Source: Paenibacillus xylanexedens (GTDB taxonomy: Bacteria > Bacillota > Bacilli > Paenibacillales > Paenibacillaceae). From it: a stretch of DNA of 64,000 nucleotides. This document shows, piece after piece, positions 25,472-34,031 of this stretch. The stretch covers positions 1-64,000 of the forward strand of contig NZ_JAGIKV010000030.1 in the NCBI RefSeq assembly GCF_017874615.1, given 5' to 3'. Positions within the stretch are counted from its first letter, which is position 1. The number at the start of each line of letters is the position of its first letter. Both the position numbers and the translations under genes were made by a program. The notes under the pieces were generated by a model. That model worked only from the letters and a program-made list of their open reading frames with translations, ran no database searches and had not been told where the DNA came from.

Positions 25472-25707
25472 TCTCAGTAACGTTATCCCGCCGAAAATAG
25501 CTCTTAAGCCTGTAAATCGACCGAATTTGGAGAAATAACGTCGCTGTGATTCGTTACACGTCAGACCTACGCAAATAGGAGCGAATAGCGTGTGTCAGGT
25601 TCATTAGAACCAATGACCAATGAGCGCTAATAAGGGAGGGCCTCTGTCATGCTCATGACTTATGGGACATGAAAGCCCCTTTTTGATGTGTACAGATTTA
25701 TGCTGTG

Positions 25708-26664
25708 TTAAAAAATACCCATGCTCAGATACCGTTCCCCGGTATCCGGCGCAATGCAGAGCACTCGGTGCCCCGGCCCCAGTTCCTTCGCGATGCGAAG
25801 GGAGGCCCACACCGAAGCCCCGGAGGAAGGGCCGAGCAACAGCCCTTCCCGGGCAGCAAGCTGCCGCATCGTATCCAGTGCGTCCTCATCGGACACCTGG
25901 ATGATGGCATCCCACACGTCGGTATTCAGGATGTCCGGAATGAACCCCGGACTTGTACCGACGAGCTTGTGTGGTCCGGGCTCGCCACCGGACAACACCG
26001 GAGAACCTTTGGGCTCCACCGCATAGATGCGGATATCGGGTAACTGCTTGCGCAGCTCTTCTCCCGTCCCGGTAATGGTTCCGCCGGTTCCCGCTGTAGC
26101 GATGAAGGCGTCCAGACTACCTTTCATCTGCTGCATAATCTCGGGAGCTGTCGTAATCCGGTGAATGTCCGGGTTTGCCTGATTTTCGAACTGCTGCGGA
26201 ATGAAACTTCCCGGAATGTCTGCTTGAAGTTCTTTCGCTTTGCGAATCGCACCAGGCATCCGCTCCGCAGCAGGGGTGAGCACCACATCTGCGCCATAGG
26301 CTTTCAGAATGTTGATGCGCTCCTTGGACATATTGTCCGGCATAATCAGAATGGCTTTATATCCTTTGGCGGCGGCATTCATCGCAAGACCAATCCCGGT
26401 ATTGCCGCTCGTCGGTTCAATAATGGTAGCACCAGGGACCAAGTGTCCCGCAAGTTCAGCCTGAACGATCAGGTTGTAGGCGGCACGGTCTTTGACGCTG
26501 CCACTTGGGTTGAAGTATTCCAGTTTCACGTATACATCAGCAGAGTTGCTGCCTGTGAGTCTGTTCAGTTTAACGGCAGGTGTCTGGCCGATCAGTTCTG
26601 TTACATCTGCGGCAATGCCTGTATGTGCGGGTGTTTGTTTAATCGAATGTGTATTCAAATCCAT
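25708..26664 (-). CDS. cysK: Cysteine synthase A (O-acetylserine sulfhydrylase)
   Basis: 318 residues, standard size. The PLP lysine is in YFNPSGSVKDRAA, the substrate loop is PTSGNTGIG, and the phosphate-binding turn is TAGTGGTITG. It makes cysteine from O-acetylserine and sulfide. ATG 26664 (MDLNTHSIKQ) is chosen since AAGGAG lies ten bases upstream; the longer frame would run through the promoter. A likely SigA promoter is at 26756-26785. Preceded on the same strand by a small uncharacterised gene 160 bases away, probably a separate unit. Confidence 0.92.
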   Translation of the reverse strand: MDLNTHSIKQTPAHTGIAADVTELIGQTPAVKLNRLTGSNSADVYVKLEYFNPSGSVKDRAAYNLIVQAELAGHLVPGATIIEPTSGNTGIGLAMNAAAKGYKAILIMPDNMSKERINILKAYGADVVLTPAAERMPGAIRKAKELQADIPGSFIPQQFENQANPDIHRITTAPEIMQQMKGSLDAFIATAGTGGTITGTGEELRKQLPDIRIYAVEPKGSPVLSGGEPGPHKLVGTSPGFIPDILNTDVWDAIIQVSDEDALDTMRQLAAREGLLLGPSSGASVWASLRIAKELGPGHRVLCIAPDTGERYLSMGIF

Positions 26665-26755
26665 GAAGTACAACTCCTTGATTGATAAGACGTTGAGAGT
26701 ATATCCGGTTGAAATCAATTCATGCCTTATTGGAATGGTTGGATATCTCTTCTCC

Positions 26756-26785
26756 ATCTTAATGAACGTAACCTTCCGTGGTCAA
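26756..26785 (-). promoter_or_regulatory. Candidate cysK promoter
   Basis: On the minus strand TTGACC (26780-26785) and TAAGAT (26756-26761) are spaced by 18 bases, about 90 bases before the cysK start. Confidence 0.55.
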
Positions 26786-26827
26786 CTTGTTTTGCTGGGG
26801 CCCGGGTTCAATATTGTCAAAGTTATA

Positions 26828-27211
26828 TCAAGTCTGCGCCAAGTCCATCTCCAGATGCCGACTGAGTTCTTTTTTGACTTCATTGCGTGCGAATGTCCAC
26901 AGCATATAGAACCGTTGCCAATACCCTCTGCACATATACAGAGTTTCGATACCCTCGGCTTCCCGTTTCTCTTCCAGTACTTTGACACCGCGGGTTCTCA
27001 TCTGTTTACGAAGGGCCAACATCTCCTTGAGCACATTGTTCTGAATGCGGGTCAGCGACAGAATGTAGACTTCAGGCATCTTCAACAGCAGCGTATCCAG
27101 TGTGTGAATATCTCGTTCAAGTACATCCAGCAAAAGCGTGCGCACAACCAGACCTTTGATCAGACGATGGTCTTCATCCGCAGGGGATGGGGCGGAAGTT
27201 GAGGATGTCAT
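26828..27211 (-). CDS. Small helical protein, possible SOS gene
   Basis: 127 residues, helical and charged: an N-terminal low-complexity Ser/Pro stretch, then LIKGLVVRTLLLDVLERDIHTLDTLLLKMPEVYILSLTRIQNNVLKEMLALRKQMRTRG-like helices and a C-terminal basic part with YWQRFYMLW. I do not recognise a family; it looks conserved in shape with small Paenibacillus-type cytoplasmic proteins. AGGAAGTGAACAT gives a ribosome site. A GGAAC-N4-GTTCC palindrome lies 40-53 bases upstream of the start, close to a LexA/DinR box, suggesting DNA-damage control. Confidence 0.7.
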   Translation of the reverse strand: MTSSTSAPSPADEDHRLIKGLVVRTLLLDVLERDIHTLDTLLLKMPEVYILSLTRIQNNVLKEMLALRKQMRTRGVKVLEEKREAEGIETLYMCRGYWQRFYMLWTFARNEVKKELSRHLEMDLAQT

Positions 27212-27633
27212 ATGTTCACTTCCTTAGCCATAAATATATCGTTCTAATTAGGAACAAACGTTCCTGTTTATAGTATAGTCAGCATAATCCTGAGCCATGC
27301 AGGTTTCAACCTGAAAATATTTACATTCTCTCTTAAAGGCAGGTTGAATCACTTAAAAGCCCTTGTGAAATAAGGCTCGTAGGCAATTTCAACTTGTCGG
27401 AATGCAGAACATACAAGGAGAATGTACTCCCCGTGTTTAGAGTTTGTTTATAGTAGCTCGTTATAATATCTTTAAAATTTCAAACCAGATCGAAAGGAGT
27501 GCTAAATCTTTTAAAAATACATATTTCGATGGATGTACGTCTGATGGATATACGAGCCATAGTAGTTGAGTAGCTCTTAAGTAGATTTGTAAGGTTTAGA
27601 CGGAGATGAAGTCGCGAGGGACAAGGATGTTAT
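27212..27633. other. Divergent promoter region
   Basis: 422 bases between the small helical gene and the SLH gene. It has the LexA-like box at 27251-27264 with a TATACT on the minus strand just beyond, and on the plus strand a TATAAT at 27466-27471 likely serving the SLH gene. No gene was seen. Confidence 0.5.
27251..27264. promoter_or_regulatory. LexA/DinR-like operator
   Basis: GGAACAAACGTTCC is a perfect GAAC-N4-GTTC palindrome, differing from the Bacillus consensus CGAACRNRYGTTYC at two positions. It sits just downstream of a minus-strand TATACT, where a repressor would block the start of transcription of the small gene at 26828-27211. Confidence 0.55.
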
Positions 27634-30600
27634 ATGATGAATGGAAGGACGATGGTGATGAATAAAAGATTACTGAGGTTTAAAAAAGTGATGACGATGC
27701 TGATTGTGGCTGCTTTAACTTTTGGAGGATTTCCAGGGTTTCAGGCATTAGGTGCAGATCGTGCTTATGCGGCAAGTGGAACGTGGACAGATGTGGGTGG
27801 AGTTGGATTTACATCAGGGCAGGCGGAGAATATTACGTTGGTTTTTGATCGGGAGGGTACACCGTACACCGTATTTAAGGATGGAACCAAAGGCGGGAAA
27901 GCAACGGTTCTAAAATATGTTTCTGGAGCATGGCAATACGTGGGGCCTGCCGGTTTCTCTACGGGCGAGATACATAACACTTCATCGCTTGCATTTGATT
28001 CTCATAATACTCCATACGCAGCTTATCAGGATGGTGATAATGGAAGTAAAGCAACAGTTATGAAATTTAGCGGAGAACAATGGGAGATTGTGGGTAGTGC
28101 TGGTTTTTCTGCAGGAGCTGCAGTTTACGTTACACTTGCTTTTAGTCCTGATGATACCCCTTACGTTGGTTACCGGGATCATGCTGCAAGTACTAAAGTG
28201 ACGGTAAAAAAATTGAATGGAAATCAGTGGGAGACCGTTGGAACTGCCGGCTTTACGACAGGTGTTGCACTAGAGATGTCCAAACTTATTTTTGATGCTA
28301 ACGGAATTCCATATTTTGCTTTTAAAGATTCAACAAATAATAAATTGACTGTCATGCAGTTTGCAGGTGGTTCATGGAAAAATGTAGGAAATGCAGCATT
28401 TACAGCAGACTCAGCATCTTACCCGTCCCTAGCATTTGGTCCGAACAATGTACCTTATGTTGCATTTCAAGACGGTTCTAAGAGTTATAAAGCAACTGTA
28501 ATGAAACTGAATGGTAGCCAGTGGAAAGTGGTAGGGACTGAGGGATTCTCAACAGGAACACTAAATAGTATGTCTCTGGCTTTTGATCCGCAAGGTATCC
28601 CTTATGTAGCTTTCAAAAATCTAGTTAATTTTAGCATGGAGCCGCAGGGTGTAATGATGAAATTGGACGGGACTCAATGGACCGTGGTTGGGGGAAAACC
28701 ATTTTCCGCTGGCCAAATCAATGAAACTTCACTCGCATTTGGTCCAAATGGAAATCCCTACGTTGCTTATGCGGACGGAAATAAAAATTACAAGCTGACG
28801 GTCATGACACTTTCTACAGAACATTCAGTGACTTACAACGCCAATGGCGGGATCACAGGAAGTGTTCCCATCGACAACAACAAGTATCAAAAAGATGCAA
28901 CAGTAACTGTGTTAGATAGCACTGGAGAACTGGACCGGGAAGATTATCAATTCACCGGATGGAATACAGCAGCAGATGGTAGCGGAACCAGCTACAGCGC
29001 AGCGGATACATTCTCCATGAATGATAGTGATGTTACGTTGTATGCACAGTGGCAACCGCTATATGTAAATATTAGTTTTGAATCCAACGGCGGAACCGAG
29101 ATTGACAATCAAAAGGTGAACTACAATAGCTCGGCTGTAAATCCTGATACTCCAGAAAAAGCAGGATATACGTTCTCGGGCTGGTATCAGGATAGCCAAT
29201 TGCTTCAGGCTTTTGATTTCAATACGAGTCTGACGCAAAATATTACGCTATATGCGAAGTGGAAGTCGTCAACAGCAACACTCTCCACTCTGACGATAAG
29301 TTCAGGGCATCTGACACCGGACTTCTCTGCGGATGAACTCGATTATCGCGTAGATCTTGAATCTGACGTGACAAGTGTGAGTTTCTCCTTAAGCAAAGCA
29401 AATGAAGGACAAGGCGTAATGGTAACAGGGGCTACGGATGAGACGGTGACAGATGGTATATACACCTATACCGTTACGGATCTAGTATACGGCTCAAATC
29501 TTGTAAACATTAATGTTCAGGCGGAGGACGGCACTAGTAACGACTATAAACTTAACATCAATCGAATTGACATCACCAATGCCAAGTTGAGTGAAATAAC
29601 TCTATCTTCGATCACATTAACTCCAACATTCAATCCAGATGTAGAGATTTATGAAGCGACGGTCAGTAGTTCCGTTAGCACGACTGAAATCAGCGTTAAA
29701 CCCGATCAAACTGGAACCACAGTGAAAATTAATGGTGTGAATAGTAATAGTACAATCGTGCAATTAGTCAGTGGTATGAATACAATTACGATTGAAGTGA
29801 CTGCATTGGACGGAATAAGCAAGAAAACATATACGCTGAACATCAAGCGCAATAGTGATAGTTCAGGTGGTTCGGGTGGCAATGGAAACTCAGGTGGTTC
29901 CAGTTCTGGTGGAAACAGCACAAATACACCAGTGACTAATCCCGTCGTAACTCCGCCATCCACAGGGGCTAAGGTGCTCGTGAACGGTAAAGCCGAGAAC
30001 GCTGGAAGCTTAGCCACTACTGAAGTGAACGGGCGAAAAGTTGTAACCCTTACAGTGGACGCAGTTCTCATTGCACAAAAACTTCAAACCGAGGGGAACA
30101 ACGCGATTGTCACGATCCCTGTGACGGGTAATAGCCAAGGAGATCTGGTTATTGGTGAACTGACGGGCCAGACAGTCAAACTCATGGCTGACAAACAAGC
30201 CGTATTGGTGCTTCAAACGGATATTGCCTCTTACACGTTACCTGCACAGCAGGTTAATATTGAGAAGCTCGCGCAGCAACTGGGTATGAATTCTGACAAT
30301 TCCTTGGAGAACATCAAACTGGGAATCGAAATTTCACAGCCAACAGAAGCAGTCATACAGACAGCACAATCAGCAGCTCAGCAAAATGGATATACTCTTC
30401 TGGGATCACCAGTTGATTTCAAAGTAACAGCCACCTTGAATGGCAAATCCGTGAGCGTGGATAAGTTCAATAGTTATGTATCACGTACAATTGCATTACC
30501 AGCGAACGTTGATCCTAACCAGATCACCACAGGTGTTGTAGTGGATGCAGAAGGAAATGTGCGCCATATACCCACAAAAATTACACAAGTCAATGGGATA

Positions 30601-31221
30601 TACCATGCACAGATTAACAGCTTGACCAACAGTGTGTATGCCGTTATCTGGCACCCGCATACCTTCACTGATGTAGCCCAACACTGGGCCGAGACCGAAG
30701 TGAATGATATGGGTTCTCGTATGGTTATCGAGGGCATCACGGATACAACCTTTGAACCGAACCGTGGAGTTACACGTGCAGAGTTCGCTGCCATACTGGT
30801 ACGTGGATTAGGATTAAAACCTGGAGAACGGGTTAGCTCTTTCAAAGACGTGAATGGAAGCAAGTGGTTCGCGGGTGCTGTGAACACAGCGTCCAGCTAT
30901 GGCCTAATCGATGGATATGAAGATGGAACATTCCGTCCACAGGCACAGATTACTCGTCAGGAAGGGATGGCGCTCATAGCACGGGCTATGACTGTGATTG
31001 GAATGGAACCAGCAGCGTCTGCCGGGAACGTTCAGCAATGGTCTGATTACGCAGATGCTGAGCAAGTAGCAAGTTGGGCGAAGGATGCAGTAGCATCGAG
31101 CATCTCCGCCGGACTGGTGTCCGGACGTGGAAAAGATACCATTGCTCCGAATCAATCGATTACCCGTGCCGAAACAGCTGTGATTATACGCAGATTGCTT
31201 CAACAGTCTGGTCTGATTTAG
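27634..31221 (+). CDS. S-layer-anchored protein with predicted seven-bladed propeller
   Basis: 1195 residues. A signal peptide (cleavage near ADRAYAAS) is followed by seven repeats of about 49 residues, each with W-x-x-V-G-x-x-x-F-[ST] and a later P-Y-x-[AG]-[FY]-x-[DN], which would close a seven-bladed propeller (48-395). Then come two InlB/Listeria-Bacteroides repeats ending LYAQW and LYAKW, two cadherin-like beta-sandwich domains (ATLSTLTIS, AKLSEITLS), a Gly/Ser linker, a 250-residue beta-rich domain and three SLH motifs at the C-terminus that bind wall polysaccharide. Role: surface adhesion or sensing. Start may be ATG 27658, eight bases after GGAAGGA. Confidence 0.85.
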   Translation: MMNGRTMVMNKRLLRFKKVMTMLIVAALTFGGFPGFQALGADRAYAASGTWTDVGGVGFTSGQAENITLVFDREGTPYTVFKDGTKGGKATVLKYVSGAWQYVGPAGFSTGEIHNTSSLAFDSHNTPYAAYQDGDNGSKATVMKFSGEQWEIVGSAGFSAGAAVYVTLAFSPDDTPYVGYRDHAASTKVTVKKLNGNQWETVGTAGFTTGVALEMSKLIFDANGIPYFAFKDSTNNKLTVMQFAGGSWKNVGNAAFTADSASYPSLAFGPNNVPYVAFQDGSKSYKATVMKLNGSQWKVVGTEGFSTGTLNSMSLAFDPQGIPYVAFKNLVNFSMEPQGVMMKLDGTQWTVVGGKPFSAGQINETSLAFGPNGNPYVAYADGNKNYKLTVMTLSTEHSVTYNANGGITGSVPIDNNKYQKDATVTVLDSTGELDREDYQFTGWNTAADGSGTSYSAADTFSMNDSDVTLYAQWQPLYVNISFESNGGTEIDNQKVNYNSSAVNPDTPEKAGYTFSGWYQDSQLLQAFDFNTSLTQNITLYAKWKSSTATLSTLTISSGHLTPDFSADELDYRVDLESDVTSVSFSLSKANEGQGVMVTGATDETVTDGIYTYTVTDLVYGSNLVNINVQAEDGTSNDYKLNINRIDITNAKLSEITLSSITLTPTFNPDVEIYEATVSSSVSTTEISVKPDQTGTTVKINGVNSNSTIVQLVSGMNTITIEVTALDGISKKTYTLNIKRNSDSSGGSGGNGNSGGSSSGGNSTNTPVTNPVVTPPSTGAKVLVNGKAENAGSLATTEVNGRKVVTLTVDAVLIAQKLQTEGNNAIVTIPVTGNSQGDLVIGELTGQTVKLMADKQAVLVLQTDIASYTLPAQQVNIEKLAQQLGMNSDNSLENIKLGIEISQPTEAVIQTAQSAAQQNGYTLLGSPVDFKVTATLNGKSVSVDKFNSYVSRTIALPANVDPNQITTGVVVDAEGNVRHIPTKITQVNGIYHAQINSLTNSVYAVIWHPHTFTDVAQHWAETEVNDMGSRMVIEGITDTTFEPNRGVTRAEFAAILVRGLGLKPGERVSSFKDVNGSKWFAGAVNTASSYGLIDGYEDGTFRPQAQITRQEGMALIARAMTVIGMEPAASAGNVQQWSDYADAEQVASWAKDAVASSISAGLVSGRGKDTIAPNQSITRAETAVIIRRLLQQSGLI

Positions 31222-31260
31222 ACAGCCCCAACTTATATGTACGAAATTAATGACTAATGA

Positions 31261-31299
31261 AACAGGCAGCGCGAGGTTATGCGTTGCCTGTTTTGTTTT
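31261..31299 (+). terminator. Terminator of SLH gene
   Basis: AACAGGCA at 31261-31268 pairs with TGCCTGTT at 31285-31292, with further GCGC/GCGT pairing inside and a T-rich tail. Confidence 0.8.
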
Positions 31300-31407
31300 A
31301 TGAAAGAAAATAAATTCTATTCAACTCAACTCAACTCAACTCTTATTGAACTTATTTTAGGTCAAAATAAATTATTCCCAAAATGAATTTTAGAAAACTA
31401 TTTTTTA

Positions 31408-31437
31408 TTTACAGAACATATGTTCTTGTATTATAAT
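31408..31437 (+). promoter_or_regulatory. Orphan LexA-controlled promoter
   Basis: TTTACA (31408-31413) and TATAAT (31432-31437) with an 18-base spacer hold the palindrome GAACATATGTTC (31414-31425), the core of the Bacillus LexA/DinR operator. Downstream to 31735 there is only a short GTG frame that reads NYYDHSSSSLIY, resembling the first residues of UvrX-type polymerases, then stops. Confidence 0.65.
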
Positions 31438-31735
31438 TGGAAATAGCAAGTAGCAGGAAAGACGTGAACTATTACGATCATTCCTCGTCTTCTTTAATTT
31501 ACTGAAAGCAACAATCAGGACAAGCTCACTCCAAAATTAGGTATAATTTATGGGTTTTGCAGGAAACCTAAGGCCATAAACCAAATAAGTCTTATGCAGT
31601 GCAGTCTGCTACAGAAGTAATTACAAGCAATAAATTAAGCAATCAATTACAATAATGAGTCAGGATGAATTGCCTTAACACGATGGCACCAGTCAACGAG
31701 TAGAAGCAGTTTTATTTTTAGCGAAAATGAGCAAC

Positions 31736-31765
31736 AAAAAAGCCCCTGCCTTGGGCGGCGGGGCC
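31736..31765 (-). terminator. Terminator of TIR-like operon
   Basis: On the minus strand GGCCCC pairs with GGGGCT around GCCGCCC/GGGC and is followed by TTTTTT. It lies 50 bases past the last gene of the operon. Confidence 0.8.
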
Positions 31766-31813
31766 TATGGAATACTGCCGATTCAGCGGCAGGTTTGATG
31801 ATGTGTTCAGCAA

Positions 31814-32047
31814 TTAAGCAAGATATTGAGGCTTTTCGTAGAACGCCTCTTTTTCAAGGATGACCTTATAAGGTCTTTCCTTGCCCTTCAGGGAGGGCCC
31901 AATGGTAGTTAGCGGTACGGCCGGCTTGTGGAAACGATCTTCTTCCTTGGGTTCCGGAACCGGTCGTGATGATTCGGGCGCAGAACTGAGGCGTACCTTT
32001 TTTTCGCTGCCCCAGCGCTTGCTTATTTTTTTCGTTTCCGGTTTCAT
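31814..32047 (-). CDS. Small basic protein coupled to TIR-like gene
   Basis: 77 residues, rich in Lys, Glu and Pro: KKISKRWGSEKKVRLSS, then PVPEPKEEDRF and PSLKGKERPYKVILEKEAFYEKPQYLA. No signal or membrane segment. The ATG overlaps the stop of the TIR-like gene in an ATGA, so the two are translated together. I do not recognise it; it may be a partner, regulator or antitoxin-like inhibitor of the TIR-like enzyme, all inferred from coupling. Confidence 0.6.
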   Translation of the reverse strand: MKPETKKISKRWGSEKKVRLSSAPESSRPVPEPKEEDRFHKPAVPLTTIGPSLKGKERPYKVILEKEAFYEKPQYLA

Positions 32048-33081
32048 TCCGGTTCGCCTCCTAACAAATCGTTGATGGCGTTGAACAGTTGACGATTCTG
32101 TAGGTCAATCTGCTGAAATACCGCCTCATCCGCTTCAATATGTCCAATAATGTGAACGGTGATAACATACCTCTTGGCTACAGGATAGCATAGCAGATAC
32201 TCTTTCTCAAGGTAATCATCATACAGGTTAATCTTGATTTTATTCTCCCGGTAAGAATCAATCACCAGGATGCGCTTGGGATCATCCGGTTGTTTGTCGT
32301 CGTTAGCGGACAAGTCATACTTTCTCCCCGGTTCTCCAACATTACCACATAATTGCTCAATGTAACCACTGTCATCTGTACGGTATATGGCTGTGCCACG
32401 TACAGCGAATGGAGGATGAGAGACAAAGGCAGTACGCAGGGCATCGCTCATTCGCTCCAGCATCTTGGCATCTGCTTTGCGGGTACGCAGCAATTCCCTA
32501 AAGAACCGCAGCAACTTAAGCAGTTGTAACCTCGCTTCTCCCTCAGTGCGTTTATGCTTCTCAATGATGTTCTCCAATTCTGGATCACTCCAGCGTCCTT
32601 GTTCCTCAATACTGTCTGCGATTTTGGAACATGCCACGGACACGGCTGGTGCCCACTTTCCGTCAGAACGGATTTCATATACGAGTGGATTTAATCCCAG
32701 CAGATCTGTGGGCATACGCAATCCTTCGACTTTGGTTGTGTCCTTGATGTCTGTAATATCCTCAGGAAGAATGAAAAAAATACGTTTTCGTCCCAGACGA
32801 CCCATAAACAGACCCATTTCCAGCATTGTATTATCCCGGACCGACGCGTAGTACTTCCCGCGAATTTTGGATATATCATCCGGATGAAAAATAAAAATGG
32901 CAAAGTCAGTCGTACGGACCTCTACTTCCAGATCGTCCATGGTATAGCTGCTTGGATTAAAAACCCCGGAATACCAAGGGGTAACTTCGGCTGAAAAACG
33001 TAAGTTTTCGTGTACTGCGGCTGCAATCGGCTTCGCTTCCAGCGAGCAGCCAATAAAGACTCTTGGCTTTAACGTTTTCAT
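32044..33081 (-). CDS. TIR-like nucleotide-binding protein with GAF-like domain
   Basis: 345 residues. The first 150 match the TIR-like nucleotide-binding family (PF10137 type): PRVFIGCSLEAKPIAAAVHENL, VTPWYSGVFNPSSYTMDDLE, DFAIFIFHPDD, RDNTMLEMGLFMGRLGRKRIFFILP and LRMPTDLLGL; the Glu in MLEMG is the usual conserved acid. Members act as NAD-degrading effectors in Pycsar and other defence systems. After a helical linker, residues 225-340 look like a GAF sensor domain (TAIYRTDDSGYIEQL, RILVIDSYRENKIK, LLCYPVAKRYVITVHIIGHIEAD). ATG 33081 follows GAGGCGG; the first TTG is not needed. Forms an operon with the small gene that overlaps its stop. Confidence 0.82.
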   Translation of the reverse strand: MKTLKPRVFIGCSLEAKPIAAAVHENLRFSAEVTPWYSGVFNPSSYTMDDLEVEVRTTDFAIFIFHPDDISKIRGKYYASVRDNTMLEMGLFMGRLGRKRIFFILPEDITDIKDTTKVEGLRMPTDLLGLNPLVYEIRSDGKWAPAVSVACSKIADSIEEQGRWSDPELENIIEKHKRTEGEARLQLLKLLRFFRELLRTRKADAKMLERMSDALRTAFVSHPPFAVRGTAIYRTDDSGYIEQLCGNVGEPGRKYDLSANDDKQPDDPKRILVIDSYRENKIKINLYDDYLEKEYLLCYPVAKRYVITVHIIGHIEADEAVFQQIDLQNRQLFNAINDLLGGEPE

Positions 33082-33520
33082 CAATCCGCCTCGCTTAAAC
33101 GGTAGTGGGATTCAATTGTTATATTATACCATAAACAGCAGAGTAAGTCTGGAAACGTCTGAACTGGACAAAGAATAAGCCGATTACGTTTGCTATAGTG
33201 TATGTGTGAAAGGAAAATGATTCCTTCAAAAAGCGCAAGAAAATAAAAAAAGGCCCCAATTTGTCACAGTTGGGTGACTGACAGTTATTTTTGGAAGCTT
33301 TGGTCATAGAATAAAGGAGCAGGTTGCACCATTAGCAAGCATTGCTTATCCTGGTGTTGCCGTATGACTGCTGGAGCAGTCCAAAGGCTGCTTTATGCCT
33401 GTTTTTGAGGGGTCTACTGTTTAGACCCGGTCACGTTGGTGTTATATAATAGAAGAACAAGCAAGTTAGCTTTGGTGTTTAAACTGAATGAACTTGCAAC
33501 TGGTGTAAGTTGGATTTACA

Positions 33521-33704
33521 ATTTACACAGGAACGAAGAGTGCAGAACCCATCTGTAGAAGCGAAGCGTTCGACTGAAAGCTTTTTGAATGAAAGCAGCT
33601 TCGGAAGCATAAGCGATCACCGGATTTTCCCCAGAGGGAAAATGGAATTCCAAAAATCCGGGGATAACCGCGATCGAAAGAGGGTACTGTAATCCAAGTG
33701 TAAG
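33521..33704 (+). repeat. Structured intergenic element, copy A
   Basis: Outer arms ATTTACAC (33521-33528) and GTGTAA (33698-33703), a second arm CAGAACCC/GGGTACTG, and an inner hairpin CCGGATTTT (33620-33628)/AAAATCCGG (33653-33661) with a nested TTTTCCC/GGGAAAA. It shares GGGATAAC-GCGATCG with copies B and C. Same orientation as the downstream YitT-like gene, whose start is 328 bases away. Confidence 0.65.
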
Positions 33705-33798
33705 TGTACAATTAAATGTTCAAGCTTATGCATTGTAGTTATTTTTCAGTTTAACTGAGCACAGCTAACCACAACAGAACAGAAAGGATCAGGATACC

Positions 33799-33864
33799 AT
33801 GAGTTCCCGAAGGACAATCTCCCCAAGGACGATCTGGAAACGTTACGATCTCTCATACACATAG
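33799..33864 (+). CDS. Possible leader peptide 1
   Basis: 21 codons (MSSRRTISPRTIWKRYDLSYT) after AAAGGAT, basic, ahead of the YitT-like gene. A second frame of similar size and a shared RRT motif follows. Could be translated leaders or chance. Confidence 0.3.
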   Translation: MSSRRTISPRTIWKRYDLSYT

Positions 33865-33930
33865 CGCCCCTTGTAGAGTACACCAACCGGTTTCAAAAAA
33901 ACGGCTGACTCTGCGAAAGAGGGGATTGGA

Positions 33931-33999
33931 ATGAATATTCGAAGGACGTACACGATGATTTCTTCCAGGCTTACCTTTTGCAGGGTACGGTCGGTATAA
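33931..33999 (+). CDS. Possible leader peptide 2
   Basis: 22 codons (begins MNIRRTYTMISSRLTFCRV) after AAAGAGGGGATTGGA, a good ribosome site; it ends 32 bases before the YitT-like start. Arg-rich like the first. Its placement fits translational coupling or attenuation of the next gene. Confidence 0.4.
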   Translation: MNIRRTYTMISSRLTFCRVRSV

Positions 34000-34031
34000 A
34001 AAACCAACCTACAAACTGCGAGGGAACCTGA

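Larger units (their letters stand above)
25219..25707. other. Intergenic region with short repeats
   Basis: 489 bases between the helicase and cysK (convergent). It holds a terminator at 25279-25328, a repeated TTCTAACGAA motif, and no gene that I can support. Confidence 0.5.
31222..31813. other. Gap with orphan SOS promoter
   Basis: 592 bases between the SLH gene and the convergent TIR-like operon. It has terminators at both ends, a short TCAAC tandem run (31322-31341) and a LexA-box promoter at 31408-31437 with no intact gene after it. Confidence 0.55.
33082..34031. other. Long intergenic region upstream of YitT-like gene
   Basis: 950 bases. It contains copy A of the structured repeat (33521-33704) and two short leader-like frames (33799-33864 and 33931-33999). 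From 33082 to 33510 I see no gene, only an AT-rich stretch with TATAAT-like sequence near 33443. Confidence 0.5.

Noticed and set aside
31320-31343. TCAAC tandem run
   Set aside because: About four copies in non-coding sequence with no nearby start; a simple repeat without visible role.
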